Of a DNA stretch of 64,000 nt, positions 1-11,003 are shown piece by piece (the stretch's first letter is position 1; every line of letters begins with the position of its first letter). A program made the translations under genes and the position numbers. The stretch comes from Spizellomyces punctatus DAOM BR117 (Eukaryota; Chytridiomycota; Chytridiomycetes; Spizellomycetales; Spizellomycetaceae): NCBI RefSeq assembly GCF_000182565.1, contig NW_015971538.1:1422983-1486982 (forward strand). Reading direction: 5' to 3'. The notes under the pieces are model-generated. The model made no database searches. It worked only from the letters and a program-made list of their open reading frames with translations, and was not told the DNA's origin.

Positions 1-1
1 C

Positions 2-3000
2 GATCATCTTTTACACTTCGCTATTCAACAAAGAGCTGGTTTGTCACAGGTGGCTAGTCACTATGGGCCCCTATCTGCCATGGCAACGCAGATCGCAGAA
101 GTGTACGGTACTGGAGAAGCAGAATCGGAAAATGTTGCTCTAGTTCCTGGATGGAAGATCGTCAAGATGCTCAGAGAGCAAAAAGATGCTATAGACGAAG
201 CAATGGCGGTAGTTATTCAGGGAGTGATTCTTGCTGATGCGTATGTTCGCTCGAAACAAGAAGGCATCGAAGTTAGAAGAGCACTTGAAGCTGTCCGCGC
301 TAAAATGTCCTCATTGAAAAAGGACGTTGACGATCGATATGCGTTGCACGCTGCTAGCACTGTACCTGCTGTTGCAGTTGAGTCTGCCGTTCGCATGATG
401 TTCAGCAATGCTGCTGCCTTATCGGAAATGGAGCGGCATGTGAAGGATCTCAATGGCATGCACCCGGACGTCTCCTACATTTTGGACGACCTGGCTGATG
501 TTTTGCGGGAAAAGGTGGCGATTGTCAATTCGGCTGTTACTGAGATGTTTGGTGAAAACGAAGCTAGCGGAGACGAACTTGACAATGCGGCTGTGGAAGA
601 GTTCACTGCTAGGGTGGATGATGCTATCACAGCTATGCTTCTGTCCTTCCAGGCACTCATGAGCATCGATGAAACCGCTGCGCCGAACGGTACAACGAAC
701 GGGGTGTGCGACGATGAAGATGATGCGTTTGGCTTACGAAAGCGCTACCTTATCGATGCACACCAAAGAACTGTTAACCTCTTCCGTTCCGGACATCTTG
801 GGAACGTCCTGGAAGCGTTCAATAGTCTGCTCTCCGGTGTCCACATGGACACGCAATCGATTCAAAGTCGCAGATACTTTGCAAGCTTGGTACGCAGGAT
901 TTATCCGTTATTCAACCAGTATCTTCTTGCCGTCCGCAGAAGTTTGCTAGATTGCATCTTGCAACATAAGTCGATGTTAAAGTTCGCGTACATATTGTGT
1001 AACACATTCGGGCAACTGTACAAAGATGGCTTCTGTGTGCCGCGCGATGAAAAAGACGACGGGGCAGATGATGATACCACAATGGAAGACAATGTAGCTG
1101 GCACAGGAATTGGCGAAGGCGAAGGCAACAAGGACGTTAGCGACGAAATCGAAAATGAAGACCAAGTGGAAGGCATGCAAAACGAAGCGCCAGCCAAACC
1201 GGATCCACAAAAGAAGATCGATGATGAAGAAAACGGTATTGAGATGGATACAGACTTTGACGGAAAGTTGGAGGATGTTGATGCGGAGGACGAAGAGGAA
1301 GACGATGCTCGTGATAATGAAGAAGAGAGCGAAGAGCCAGAAGAGCAAATGGGAGATGTAGATGGTAATGCTAATGTAGTAGACGAGAAACTTTGGGGAG
1401 ATGATGATAAAGACGAAGATGTGAACGGCCAAGATGAGAAGACAGAGAGAGATGCACCTGCGCAAGATGGCGGTGGGGAAACCGAGATGGCGGCCAAGGA
1501 AGGTGGAGGAAATGATGAAGAAGAGTCATCAGACCGCCAAGAGCGTGAAGACAATCAGCGACAAGAGGCTCAGCAAAACGTGGAACCTCAGAATGCCAAC
1601 GAAGACGGCGAGGAAGACAGCAACGAGGATATCATCAATGAAGATAATGAAGCGAAATACGAGGATAGTCATGGCATAGACCCGAAGGCTGCTGATGAAA
1701 AGGAGCAACAGGAGCAAGAGGAAGAGGATGACATGGAGCTACCAGATGATATGGATATGGACGCTAATGAACAAGAGGAGGACGACAGAGATGGAGGTCG
1801 TGATCAAAGTGCAGATAGAATGGATCTTAATAGCAGTGAAGACATGAATCATGGCAATGAGGAGTCGCTAGAGGAAGAAAAAGATGAAGAAACTAATAAT
1901 GTTGAGGAAGAGAAGCAACCTGACGAAGCGGCAGCTGAGGAAGCTCAGCAAGAGGGGTCAGAAACTTTGGAACCGGAAGCGCTGGCCGAACAGGAGGAAC
2001 AAAATACCGAACAAGGACCTGAGGTGGAAGTCGAAAAGAATAATATCCAGGAAAATCGGGAAAGCGCACATGAGGAGCAAGAACCAGAGAAGCCAGATAG
2101 CGAACAATCTCCGGAAGATGCAACTCAAGCAGTAGACGATCAGATTCAAAGCAGCACCCAACCATATGGCGTCAAAGGAGCTTCTGGTGAAAAATCTGCG
2201 TTAAACGTTCAGCCGGATGAGATGTCCGAGGAAATCCCGGAAGACGGAGAAAATGGCAGTGCTAATGAAGATTTCACTCCAGGCGCTGAGAAAAGTCAGC
2301 GTCGTTCGCAACACTCGAGGAATGAAGGAAGAGACAAGTCGAGGAAAGACGAAAACATGGATCCAAATCCAAGGAGGAGCCTGGGCGATGCGCTGAAGAA
2401 ATGGATGTCGCGGCTGAAGAATATTTCAGAGTCCACAGAAGAAGAAAAAACTAACCGGGAGGAGTTCAACGATGAGCCGCTTTTGGATGGAGACAAGGCT
2501 CTTGAATATGAATTTGTTAAAGAAGATGATGAAGCAGCCGATGCACAAGCCATGGCAGACGCAACTGCGGATCAATTTGAAGAGATGGACAGAAAAGCCT
2601 TGGCTGACGATAAAGAAGAAAAAGAGTGTGGAACTGATGACGCCATGGATGTTGAGGAACATCAGGAAGATGTACCTGACGAACAAGGGACTACGTCGCG
2701 GGAACCAGATGCACAGAAGAAAGGGAGGTCAGAAAACCCGAGCGGGGCAATCGACTTGGGACTCAATGAAAAAGACGGCAAGGAGGTGGAGAACAAAGTC
2801 AGGAACGACGAGGAGGATGTCGGTGGTGTGGATACCATGGATGTCGATGAAGAGGAGGTGGATGATATCGAATGGACTCGTCCTCGTGCATTGAATGAGG
2901 GCGATACTCTAGCTGATGATGAGGCCGACGAGAGCACTCTTATGGACAGCCATCAGTACGATGAATTGCGTCTGGAGTTGGAACAGTCAGTCGCCGCCTG

Positions 3001-3889
3001 GCGTGAAAGCGGTCAAGATCCGCGTGAAGCAGAAGAGTTGTGGCGCAACTACACAGCGTTAACCAGAGACTTGTCCTTTGCTCTGTGTGAGCAACTTCGG
3101 CTTATTCTGGAGCCAACTCTTGCCACCAAGCTCAAGGGTGATTACAGAACCGGAAAGCGGTTGAATATGCGGAAAATCATCCCCTACATTGCAAGTCAGT
3201 TCAAAAAGGACAAGATCTGGCTACGACGCACAAAACCATCAAAACGCACATATCAGATTATGATTGCTATTGACGATTCGCGGTCAATGGCCGAGTCGCG
3301 ATCTGTACAGCTTGCATACGAGTCACTCGCCGTGATCACCAAAGCATTGACACAGCTGGAGGCTGGAGACGTCTCAGTCTTAAGTTTCGGCGAGGATGTC
3401 AAGCTCCTGCACCCTTTCGATCGCCCGTTCTCGGATGATGCGGGCGCGGATGTCATCCGGCGTTTTACGTTCAAGCAAGATCGAACCCATGTGCGTAAAA
3501 TGATGGAAACAGCGATGGGGATATTGGATCATGCACGTACTCAGAGTGGGGCGGGTCCCGGATCTGATCTATGGCAACTGCAGCTTGTGATTTCAGATGG
3601 TATCTGCGAGGACCATGAGCTCGTACAGGCCTTGGTACGCAAGGCTGCTGAGCAGCGAATCATGGTTGTTTTTATTGTGCTGGATAATCGGAGGGAGAAG
3701 GACTCGATCACAAAAATGACAAACGTAACATACGGTGTAGACCTTTCAACGGGGCGCCCGACTCTACAAATGAGTCGGTATATGGATACCTTCCCGTTTG
3801 ATTACTATGTGGTCGTCAAGGATATCGGAACCCTACCGGAAGTATTAGCGGATACGCTACGGCAATACTTCATGTTTGTAAATGCATAA
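2..3889 (+). CDS. MDN1: Midasin (AAA-ATPase of 60S ribosome biogenesis), C-terminal part, 5' cut by window edge
   Basis: Midasin is the giant dynein-like AAA protein that strips assembly factors (Ytm1, Rsa4) from pre-60S particles in nucleolus and nucleoplasm. The window begins inside the gene: the frame is open from base 2 and no start is present, so the AAA ring is missing here. What remains is about 1295 residues: the end of the helical linker, then a very long Asp/Glu-rich region (about residues 330-1000), then the C-terminal VWA/MIDAS domain. The metal-site motif is visible as IAIDDSRSMAE (DxSxS pattern) near base 3260, followed by the VLSFGEDVKLLHPFD strand-helix typical of midasin. Stop TAA at 3887-3889. 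The acidic linker followed by a terminal MIDAS domain is diagnostic of this family. The next gene converges from the other strand 130 bp downstream. Confidence 0.95.
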   Translation, partial: DHLLHFAIQQRAGLSQVASHYGPLSAMATQIAEVYGTGEAESENVALVPGWKIVKMLREQKDAIDEAMAVVIQGVILADAYVRSKQEGIEVRRALEAVRAKMSSLKKDVDDRYALHAASTVPAVAVESAVRMMFSNAAALSEMERHVKDLNGMHPDVSYILDDLADVLREKVAIVNSAVTEMFGENEASGDELDNAAVEEFTARVDDAITAMLLSFQALMSIDETAAPNGTTNGVCDDEDDAFGLRKRYLIDAHQRTVNLFRSGHLGNVLEAFNSLLSGVHMDTQSIQSRRYFASLVRRIYPLFNQYLLAVRRSLLDCILQHKSMLKFAYILCNTFGQLYKDGFCVPRDEKDDGADDDTTMEDNVAGTGIGEGEGNKDVSDEIENEDQVEGMQNEAPAKPDPQKKIDDEENGIEMDTDFDGKLEDVDAEDEEEDDARDNEEESEEPEEQMGDVDGNANVVDEKLWGDDDKDEDVNGQDEKTERDAPAQDGGGETEMAAKEGGGNDEEESSDRQEREDNQRQEAQQNVEPQNANEDGEEDSNEDIINEDNEAKYEDSHGIDPKAADEKEQQEQEEEDDMELPDDMDMDANEQEEDDRDGGRDQSADRMDLNSSEDMNHGNEESLEEEKDEETNNVEEEKQPDEAAAEEAQQEGSETLEPEALAEQEEQNTEQGPEVEVEKNNIQENRESAHEEQEPEKPDSEQSPEDATQAVDDQIQSSTQPYGVKGASGEKSALNVQPDEMSEEIPEDGENGSANEDFTPGAEKSQRRSQHSRNEGRDKSRKDENMDPNPRRSLGDALKKWMSRLKNISESTEEEKTNREEFNDEPLLDGDKALEYEFVKEDDEAADAQAMADATADQFEEMDRKALADDKEEKECGTDDAMDVEEHQEDVPDEQGTTSREPDAQKKGRSENPSGAIDLGLNEKDGKEVENKVRNDEEDVGGVDTMDVDEEEVDDIEWTRPRALNEGDTLADDEADESTLMDSHQYDELRLELEQSVAAWRESGQDPREAEELWRNYTALTRDLSFALCEQLRLILEPTLATKLKGDYRTGKRLNMRKIIPYIASQFKKDKIWLRRTKPSKRTYQIMIAIDDSRSMAESRSVQLAYESLAVITKALTQLEAGDVSVLSFGEDVKLLHPFDRPFSDDAGADVIRRFTFKQDRTHVRKMMETAMGILDHARTQSGAGPGSDLWQLQLVISDGICEDHELVQALVRKAAEQRIMVVFIVLDNRREKDSITKMTNVTYGVDLSTGRPTLQMSRYMDTFPFDYYVVVKDIGTLPEVLADTLRQYFMFVNA

Positions 3890-4019
3890 GTTAATTTGTA
3901 GCATTAGTGTAATTGGTTGTGGGCAGCTAATATAGTATAGGATAATTGGCTATTTATTAGACATTTGTATATAGAGACAATGGAATATATTGAATTTGAT
4001 GAACATAAGCTCTTAATAT

Positions 4020-4823
4020 CTATTTCTCATGCATAATTACCTTTTCGTCAACCACCTCCCCATTTTTATCCCTAACTACTACCACGGTAGCGATATGTAC
4101 GTCCTCTTCCTTAACGAGCAAAGCTGTAAACTTTTTCAGCAAGCTCTTCTTTTCCTTCTTAATCTTTTCCTGCTGTTGGGGGAGAGGCTCAGAGTGAGCA
4201 CTAGCCGATTCCTCAGCTACTATTGTGGCATCAGTATCAGTTGGCTCGCGGTAGGCATGTAAAAGCCGTCTAACTTCCTCGACCCCTCGTTTAGCCACAT
4301 CCACATTTCCATTAGCCCAGAGACCCACCAAATCCCCACCCGGGGCGCCTCCTCCAATAGCGATGGCGGCCCTTGCCACAAGCGATACGGGGATGATAGT
4401 GAAAGTCCATTTGGGATGGTTACGATAGACTCGCGGCCATTGTTGGGCAACGTGGGAAGCTAATGCATCCCACAGTCCCGCAGCAGGTAAAATGGCCAAC
4501 TGAACCGCATTGCGAACCAACCCAAAAAAGGCATTCGGGCTATCTTCCTCGAGGGATTTATTTAAAACGGTTGCGTCGTGATGGTACAACCAGTGCAAGA
4601 GAGTATCGAATTGTTCGGGCACTGGTAGTTGTACTTGAATGGTTGGGAGGACATTTGCGTTGGGGGACTTGCCATTATTGGTGCTCAACCATTGTTTAAT
4701 CATCGAAGCGAAAAAGGTGGATTGTGCCGCTAGAACTTGAGCCCGTGAATGCGGGACAGTGTAAGTTCCCGTTGGGGCGTTGTTGACATCAAGGACCTGC
4801 AGGTAGCAAAGTAAAGGATCCAT
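4020..4823 (-). CDS. BTB/POZ-like domain protein, 267 aa
   Basis: Single open frame with a clear ATG at 4823 and stop at 4020. The N-terminal half has a BTB-like pattern: the PHSRAQVLAAQSTFFASMI segment resembles the 'anchor, H, L...S.FF..M' core of BTB folds, and it is followed by a helical region ending in LLHWLYHHD (compare 'LLxYLYT'). The rest is helical and ends in a Lys-rich stretch (KIKKEKKSLLKKF). BTB proteins usually dimerise or act as Cullin-3 adaptors; no BACK, Kelch or MATH partner domain is visible here, so the job is unknown. Converges on midasin. The BTB reading is by pattern only. Confidence 0.6.
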   Translation of the reverse strand: MDPLLCYLQVLDVNNAPTGTYTVPHSRAQVLAAQSTFFASMIKQWLSTNNGKSPNANVLPTIQVQLPVPEQFDTLLHWLYHHDATVLNKSLEEDSPNAFFGLVRNAVQLAILPAAGLWDALASHVAQQWPRVYRNHPKWTFTIIPVSLVARAAIAIGGGAPGGDLVGLWANGNVDVAKRGVEEVRRLLHAYREPTDTDATIVAEESASAHSEPLPQQQEKIKKEKKSLLKKFTALLVKEEDVHIATVVVVRDKNGEVVDEKVIMHEK

Positions 4824-5894
4824 GGCTGCGTAAGTAAGATTGTAGGTTGCGTCCTTCTCCTCGAAAGTTGGCGAACGAAGGGCGAGTGAATTGGAATGGT
4901 AATGGAGTCGTTTTGAGATTATACCTTAAGTTTCTCATTCCTCGAACATGAGTATTCATGCCCGATGAATAGATACAGATGCTTTCATCTAACCAGCGGA
5001 CCATTCTTCGCAACAGCTGGAGACCAAAAGGGCACTTTTGAAATTTTTTCGAAGTTGATTTCAGTTAAGATGACAAGGAATCCCAAGTAAAGCAACAAGG
5101 GCCTAGCCCAGATATGTCGTCCTATATCGCGTCCTTTCACTTTCTTTGTTCTGCTGACTTTGCGACTGAATAAGCAGTTGACCCGCAAGGTATTTCCAAG
5201 TTTCCTGCCAGTTGTATTAGTTTTGCACTAGTGTTTATAGCGAGCTATAAACTTTCAGCACTGTCCATTCATGTGCACTGCTCGAGGTCGGGAGTTTCAT
5301 CCAGCCAGGTAATCGAAAGACCAAAAAAGGACCATGCTTGTTGAGTGGTAAATATTTCAGCAATCGACAAAAGCAGTTTATAAGTTGTTTTTATCGCCCA
5401 AATCAATCGTGACTGAATGAGGCTTTCAAATGTTCAGTCCAAAAGATGTTGATCGATAGGCTTGCAAGAATGGTAACTCACAGTCAAAATCAGTTGTTCC
5501 AGACGTACAACCGAAGGACCACCATGCAAAGAATCAAGAATCATGAACTTGGGACATGTTACAGAGAAAGCATCCCAACAAACGAGGTTTGCAGATGAGC
5601 GGACCATGTGAGATTTCAGGTTTCTGCACGTTTGGCTATGAAAGGGATGATGATCTATGGCATCTTGACAGCCAAATGCTGCTAGGAAACGTCAAATAAC
5701 ATACAGAACCAATACATATAGACAAGTGCACAACCAAACAGCACAAAGCAAGGCAATCTATTATACAATTCTAAGCTAGACCCGTCTTCCAAGCACTTGG
5801 TATGGGGGTATTTTGCATGATTACAAAAGTGGATCAACCACTGATTGTACCCAACTGCTAGGTAATCTCACCGACATGCCTGCATCGTTAAATT
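4824..5894. other. Intergenic, no gene seen
   Basis: About 1.07 kb between two minus-strand genes. Only short open frames without family features. I see no RNA gene or repeat. It should contain the promoter of the BTB-like gene at its left end. Confidence 0.5.
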
Positions 5895-6629
5895 TCACAG
5901 CAAAAACTTTGGTGAGGGTTCCTTCTGCATGAGTTTCTTTATCTTGTTCAAGATACGTCGCAATTTCTTTGAAGAAGGTGACGACGGTGTCTTATCGAAT
6001 TCTTTAATTACATCGAGAGGCATGCCAACTGGAACATGTACAGAGTCACTTTGGAGAGTTGATATGGATCCCACGGGAGGTGAACGATAATGGTCTGCTT
6101 CGAAGAAAAGGAAGGGAAATGGGAATTCTGCCCCTTCCTCCATGCCGGAAGGAATCGGGGTCCGTGGGCGATCAGCTGCGGTCGAGATATCCCTGCGCGA
6201 TTGTAACGAGCTGCTGGGCGCGTTGCATGTGGCCATAGACCCAAGAGTCATTGATGGACGTGAGCCGGAAGTGCCTGGGATGCAGAGTCTTTGCGTCAAG
6301 GAGAACTCTGGCGAGCTCACAGAGACTTCCCTTTGCAGCAAGGAGGGCCGCGGCTCCATATACGCATCTGAAGGATATCGACCTTGCTTGAATGGGGTTG
6401 GTGCTTCGTCGTCGGAGGATGAGAACGAGTCGCTGGCGTCAAAGGAAGCTCGTGGATGAAACAATGTTAACCCATCAGACATAGTTGGCGGGTCTAACGA
6501 GGCAACCACGGTGGAATTTTCCGTCTTGCATCGACGTAATGCCAATTTGGTTCGCAGTTTAGTGGCTGCATCATTACGATCGCCATTCGATATGGTTACC
6601 GACCTCCGTGGTGGGTGTTTTGGCAACAC
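5895..6629 (-). CDS. Hypothetical Ser/Pro-rich, mostly disordered protein
   Basis: Not recognised. The frame is open from at least 6629, but the first in-frame ATG is at 6482 (MSDGLTLFHPR), giving 195 residues; the open frame upstream (LPKHPPRRSVTISNGDRND) looks protein-like, so an upstream exon joined near 6635 is possible. Composition is Ser/Pro-rich and low in structure, with acidic-serine clusters (SDSFSSSDDE) that look like casein-kinase sites. The end is a basic amphipathic helix (SKKLRRILNKIKKLMQKE), which could bind membranes, nucleic acid or calmodulin. No enzyme motif. The antisense frame at 6142-6459 is a shadow. Confidence 0.45.
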   Translation of the reverse strand: MLPKHPPRRSVTISNGDRNDAATKLRTKLALRRCKTENSTVVASLDPPTMSDGLTLFHPRASFDASDSFSSSDDEAPTPFKQGRYPSDAYMEPRPSLLQREVSVSSPEFSLTQRLCIPGTSGSRPSMTLGSMATCNAPSSSLQSRRDISTAADRPRTPIPSGMEEGAEFPFPFLFFEADHYRSPPVGSISTLQSDSVHVPVGMPLDVIKEFDKTPSSPSSKKLRRILNKIKKLMQKEPSPKFLL

Positions 6630-7926
6630 AGGATCCTGATGCTCCGAACTATTGTTTCACATTAGAAGCTTTACTACTAGTACTTGCCATGGAACGAAAC
6701 ATTGCAGATGACCTACGCTTGCTCCAAAATCGGATCAAGAAAGGTCAATGAAGTCATGCCGCTGGACATCCTCTGCAACTGGTGGCTACTGGATCGTCAA
6801 GTAGTGGGGAAGGGGAGTCCAGGGTTTATTAAGTCAGAGGGCTTTATAGAGCTATCGACAGTCTGCTCTGACGAGACCCAAGGACAATGCCATGGATCTG
6901 GTGATCAGCTCTAGACAGGGTCTTACTGTCAAGCTTACAAACCACACATTCGGCCACCAAAATAGCACTCATAAACCATTATCAACGCGTTCAAACGACA
7001 TCATTGAAGAGGCGCTAGGGGGGAACATTAGACCTTTATCCTATCAACGCAACGATTAACCAGCCTCATTAACAATGGGTTAGTGAGAGCCGGTAACGAA
7101 TTACGTCTGAAGAACATTTGAGGGTGTGTGGGACATGGCTCATGCAAGGGTTCTGCAATCGGACATTTACCTAGACCTTTCAAGGATGTTCTCTCCACTT
7201 AGACTTGAAGAACGTGATGATTCCACGCAAATAACAACAAGACACATCGAAAGGAGTCATCACCTTTAAGGGAACTGTTGACCCTTACACCAAGCGGGTA
7301 TAGGCATGGAATAGTAAGCCTGCCATCAACCTGGTCCAAGGACTCGCTTTACATAGAGGCCCTGCTACTTATTTCCTCATATACGTTGGTTAATCGGCAT
7401 GAAATAATGAGCTGTCATTAAACTGGGCCGACGACTAGCAGTAGAGGAGAGCTTACTACTTCATTTTTTTTAAAAGAATTTATTGAACGGAAGCAACATG
7501 TCCCTCGTGGGCTGTGGCCGATACTAGGAAAGTTCCAAGCGCCTCTATCGCCCGCCTACCCATCAGATCACGTAATCAGCCGCCCTCAGTGAATATCATC
7601 AAGACCTGTTCCGCCTTCCGTAAATTATAGTGAGCTTCCGAGTTGAGGGTCCCAGATAGCGTTCCATGTGGAGGTCATGGGCTGCCATATTGGAGCATTA
7701 CATTATTGACTTGGAACGAGCCAACAGTATTGCCATAAGGTCTTTGTCATGATACGACACTTCAACTAACTTTGCATTTGATGTGCTTTTATTGGGATAT
7801 GCACGTGTTTTCCCAGATGAAGTAGAGGACTCCCAACGATCAGCACTCTTAAGCTATATTATATTGCAATTGGTAAGCTTGGTGCTGTCTAGTATCGGTC
7901 CATACACCACGAATTAAAATAAACTA
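6630..7926. other. Intergenic, no gene seen
   Basis: About 1.3 kb without a convincing coding frame. The open frame at 6684-6914 has no family pattern and no splice context. No tRNA arms, inverted repeats or transposon coding remnants were seen. Confidence 0.5.
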
Positions 7927-10002
7927 TTACAGCTGCCCAGATCGAACGATCGAAACCTTTCGAGTCGTCCGCCCGGAAGGTGTTCCATATGTCTCCATCC
8001 TTTGCATGACGCTAAACCCATCCACGACTCGCCCAAAGACAACATGCTTACCATCCAACCAAGGAGTAGGTACTGTGCAGATGAAAAACTGGGATCCGTT
8101 CGTTCCTGGCCCAGCAGTAGCCATGGAGAGAGTTCCCTCTCCAGAATGCTTTAGGTTAAAGTTCTCATCGTCAAATTTCCCCCCGTAAATAGATATTCCT
8201 CCGCTGCCATCGCCTCGTGTAATATCACCGCCTTGGCACATAAATTTTGGGATGATGCGATGGAAGATCGAGTTTGCGTACCCAAAACCTTTCTCCCCCG
8301 TGCAGAGGGCACGGAAGTTTTCAACTGTTTTAGGAACAACGTCGGCACGGAGCTGCGAGGGGGGATGCGGTGCATTAGCGAGATGTTGCTTATTTCATGC
8401 GAAAAATTTGCTACCTCCATAATAATACGACCAATAGTGTCGTTATCCACGGCGATATCAAAGAATACTCTCGGGTTTTGTCGTTGACGGGATGGAAGTG
8501 GAGGTAACCTTGGATTTGATATGTTCTCCAACAGGATTATTCGCTCCTCTGCTTCTACTGCTCGCTTCACTGCCTTGTCTGTTTTCTCTTTCTCTAGGGC
8601 AAGAGCTTTGAGCAAATCAGTAATCTTTTGTTCTGCTTCCTCTGCTCGCTTCTCTGCAGCTAGTAATTGCGCACGTGAAGGTATATTTCGATCCTTATGT
8701 ATCAACTGTCAATTAGGGTAGACGAGAGATAACCAAGCGCTAGCATTCAACCTTCAGTTGACTTTTAAACAACTCTTCTTGTTCATCCTTCTTTCGATCT
8801 CTGGCAAGTAAATCAGAGGGTTATACTGAAATTCAGGTACAGCCATGTGTTCAAACCTACTGTAAATATGAACAAAAGGCCGTGAAACATTTGTCCTGGT
8901 GCCTACGTTTCTCTTTCTCTTCCCCATTCGAAGGAAATTTATAATCTTCTCTTGCAAATTCTAGTTTAGCTACCGGACATCCGAGTTGCTCCCAGGTAAA
9001 CAGATCGATTTCTTTGGGTTTCCAAAGTTGACGAAGAAAATCTTCAACTTTGTTTGTCTGAAAGCGCTTGTCGCGGGGGTTCAGTATCCAATAGAAATTA
9101 TCTGTTTTTTGCTTGTTTGCATTCCATTGTAGAACTAGCAGAGAGTAGCAAATATTGGCTTTGGGGAGAGATCAAAGGTAAACGAATACTGGATAAGATA
9201 CTTTTACCTTGACCATTGCACTGCTCCTGTTCATTGGATCCAATGTGCTGCTCGAACTCCTTATGTGCTTTCAACCGTCCCCCGCGGCTTCGCGGGAATA
9301 TGTGATCCACCTCGAACGTGCATTGTCCGGAATTTGTCAAGATGCTGATAACGTTTCCAGATCGATCGATGCCAAATAGCTCCTGGAGCGCTTCTCTGAC
9401 GGGTTCTCCTAAACCTTCCCATATGGCTCTTATTTCAGAATCCAAGTGTACAGCGCATGTGCACTTTGCGTGGTCCCCATCGTCGGGGGATTTCAAGAAG
9501 CGCTCACGGGCTTCCCATAAATACCGGTTGCCAGCATTGCCAAGGTTATCCGGGTTGGTGGTATTCAGTACTAGTTGGAGGGTATTCCCTATATCTATTA
9601 CGCCGCCCTTGAAATTCGTCTTTATCCACTCATCGATTTTTGGATATTTCTTCTGCCAGTATTTATCGAGGGAGTTGAATAAAACTTCACGCTTTTCCTG
9701 CGGAACCACAAAATCTCCTTGCTTGTTCGTTGTAATGTAACTTAGGTCATCAAGCAGTGCACGTATGGCTTTTCCAACGAATGATTCCTTGCTGATGATA
9801 CCAGACGTGGAATCGATGGAGAACTCATTCTCCCAGTCGGAAGGGAAATTGCGCCCTTCTCGCCAGCCGAACTGTTAACTTGCATATCAGTTCGGATGTA
9901 AGACCTGGACATTTGGTACATTGATGAACTAACCGTCTTCTTAATCAGTTGGATTTCGTCATCGTCGGTTTCCCCGGCTCCTGATCGAGTAGTCACTGGC
10001 AT
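7927..10002 (-). CDS. HNH nuclease domain - coiled coil - cyclophilin fusion protein
   Basis: Exons (minus order): 9934-10002, 9208-9871, 8861-9134, 8752-8800, 8415-8705, 7927-8352; 590 aa. An alternative third intron (8799-8906) gives 574 aa; both keep frame. Residues 200-260 carry an HNH motif: [11 protein letters not shown], then a spliced [16 protein letters not shown] block supplying the second Asn and final basic/acidic residues. A Lys/Glu-rich coiled coil follows (about 350-425). Residues about 429-590 are a full cyclophilin (peptidyl-prolyl isomerase) with [14 protein letters not shown] and [19 protein letters not shown], so the catalytic Arg, Phe, Gln, Trp and His are all present. 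No in-frame Met exists between the coiled-coil exon start and mid-cyclophilin, and the upstream open frame is the HNH exon, so one transcript is the simplest reading. HNH domains cut or nick nucleic acid; the joint role is unknown. Two adjacent genes cannot be excluded without transcripts. Confidence 0.72.
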
Positions 10003-10893
10003 TATAATCTCCAGTTGTTACTCGCCACAGACCTTCTATGTCCACAAAAATATGATATGAGTGAAACGCTCATTGGGTTCGGGCGAATTTATACAGGAAG
10101 CATTGAATGCCAAGCGCCTCATGATACTGAAGGTTGAGCCTTCCCCATTGAGATGGGGTCTGCAGGGATTAATGAATATCAGTATGCAGCTTTGAATTGT
10201 TGAGAGCAGTAAATATTGTCCACTCTGAATTCTGAACAGGAGCAAAACCAGTTGTTGACAGCATGATTTGTTAGCATCTCCATTCCTATATCAGACTCAG
10301 AATCTTTCTCAGTTTGTAGCGAGTGAACAGAAGGCTCGGGAACAGAGACTGCGGATTATTTTGCCCGAGCAGTCTAGCGACTTCTTTGGCGTATAAGTTA
10401 GTTTTTGAGATGACACTTATGGCACCTCAATCTCAGTCGATGTAGCTGTTGGCACCCTTTGACATCCATTCTTTTAACAATTGCTCATCGCATTTCACCA
10501 GTACGGCCGAGCCGGAAACAACGACGGTCAACTAGCCGCTGAAGACGAAAGATTACCCGCCTCGTTTCAAACGAATTGGGTGATTGACGGATACGCCATG
10601 AGCCATTGCACGAGTGTCGCAAAACACGCGGCGCGCCTTGGATGCGAACACGTTGGGCACTTGAACGCCTTTGAAGGTCAAGTTGGACAGTCTTGTCCTT
10701 TTTGCTGAGCCCCGCTTACCGTGCTTGGCACCATTTAATTGACACTTTCTGGATCGGGATCCCTTATTTGCACCCGCATGCGGTGCTGTAACTTACGGTA
10801 TATGTTGCGCAATGTGCGCTGGCGGGGGAGACAGTTACCCTTTGGCTTTGGCGGGTGATTCCATCATCGAACAATTGCGCTCAAAGCCCGAGT
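10003..10893. other. Intergenic, divergent promoter region
   Basis: About 0.9 kb between the divergent HNH-cyclophilin gene and the C2 gene. Short frames at 10036-10245 and 10481-10708 have no family features and are treated as chance. The right end holds a TATA element (separate entry). Confidence 0.5.
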
Positions 10894-10900
10894 TATAAAA
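10894..10900 (+). promoter_or_regulatory. TATA box of the C2-domain gene
   Basis: TATAAAA followed by AGGGG, about 104 bp upstream of the ATG at 11004. A canonical TATA element at a plausible distance suggests an abundantly or variably expressed gene. Few other genes in the window show one this clear. Confidence 0.5.
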
Positions 10901-11003
10901 AGGGGACAACCTGGCTCGCGTTCCCATATCGCTTTAACCAACCGGATACCAGCAGCAGTACCAATACATTTACACACACTCAACTCGCAACCGCAAATAA
11001 ATC

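Noticed and set aside
901-1554. 217-codon Ser-rich minus-strand open frame opposite midasin
   Set aside because: It is antisense to the Glu/Asp codons of the midasin acidic linker (GAA/GAG read backwards gives Ser/Leu/Phe codons); no family features.
8353-8414. Unspliced reading of the cyclophilin exon (ends after [10 protein letters not shown]...)
   Set aside because: Removing a 62-bp GT...AG intron restores the standard cyclophilin strand and the [19 protein letters not shown] motif, so the unspliced frame is an artefact.
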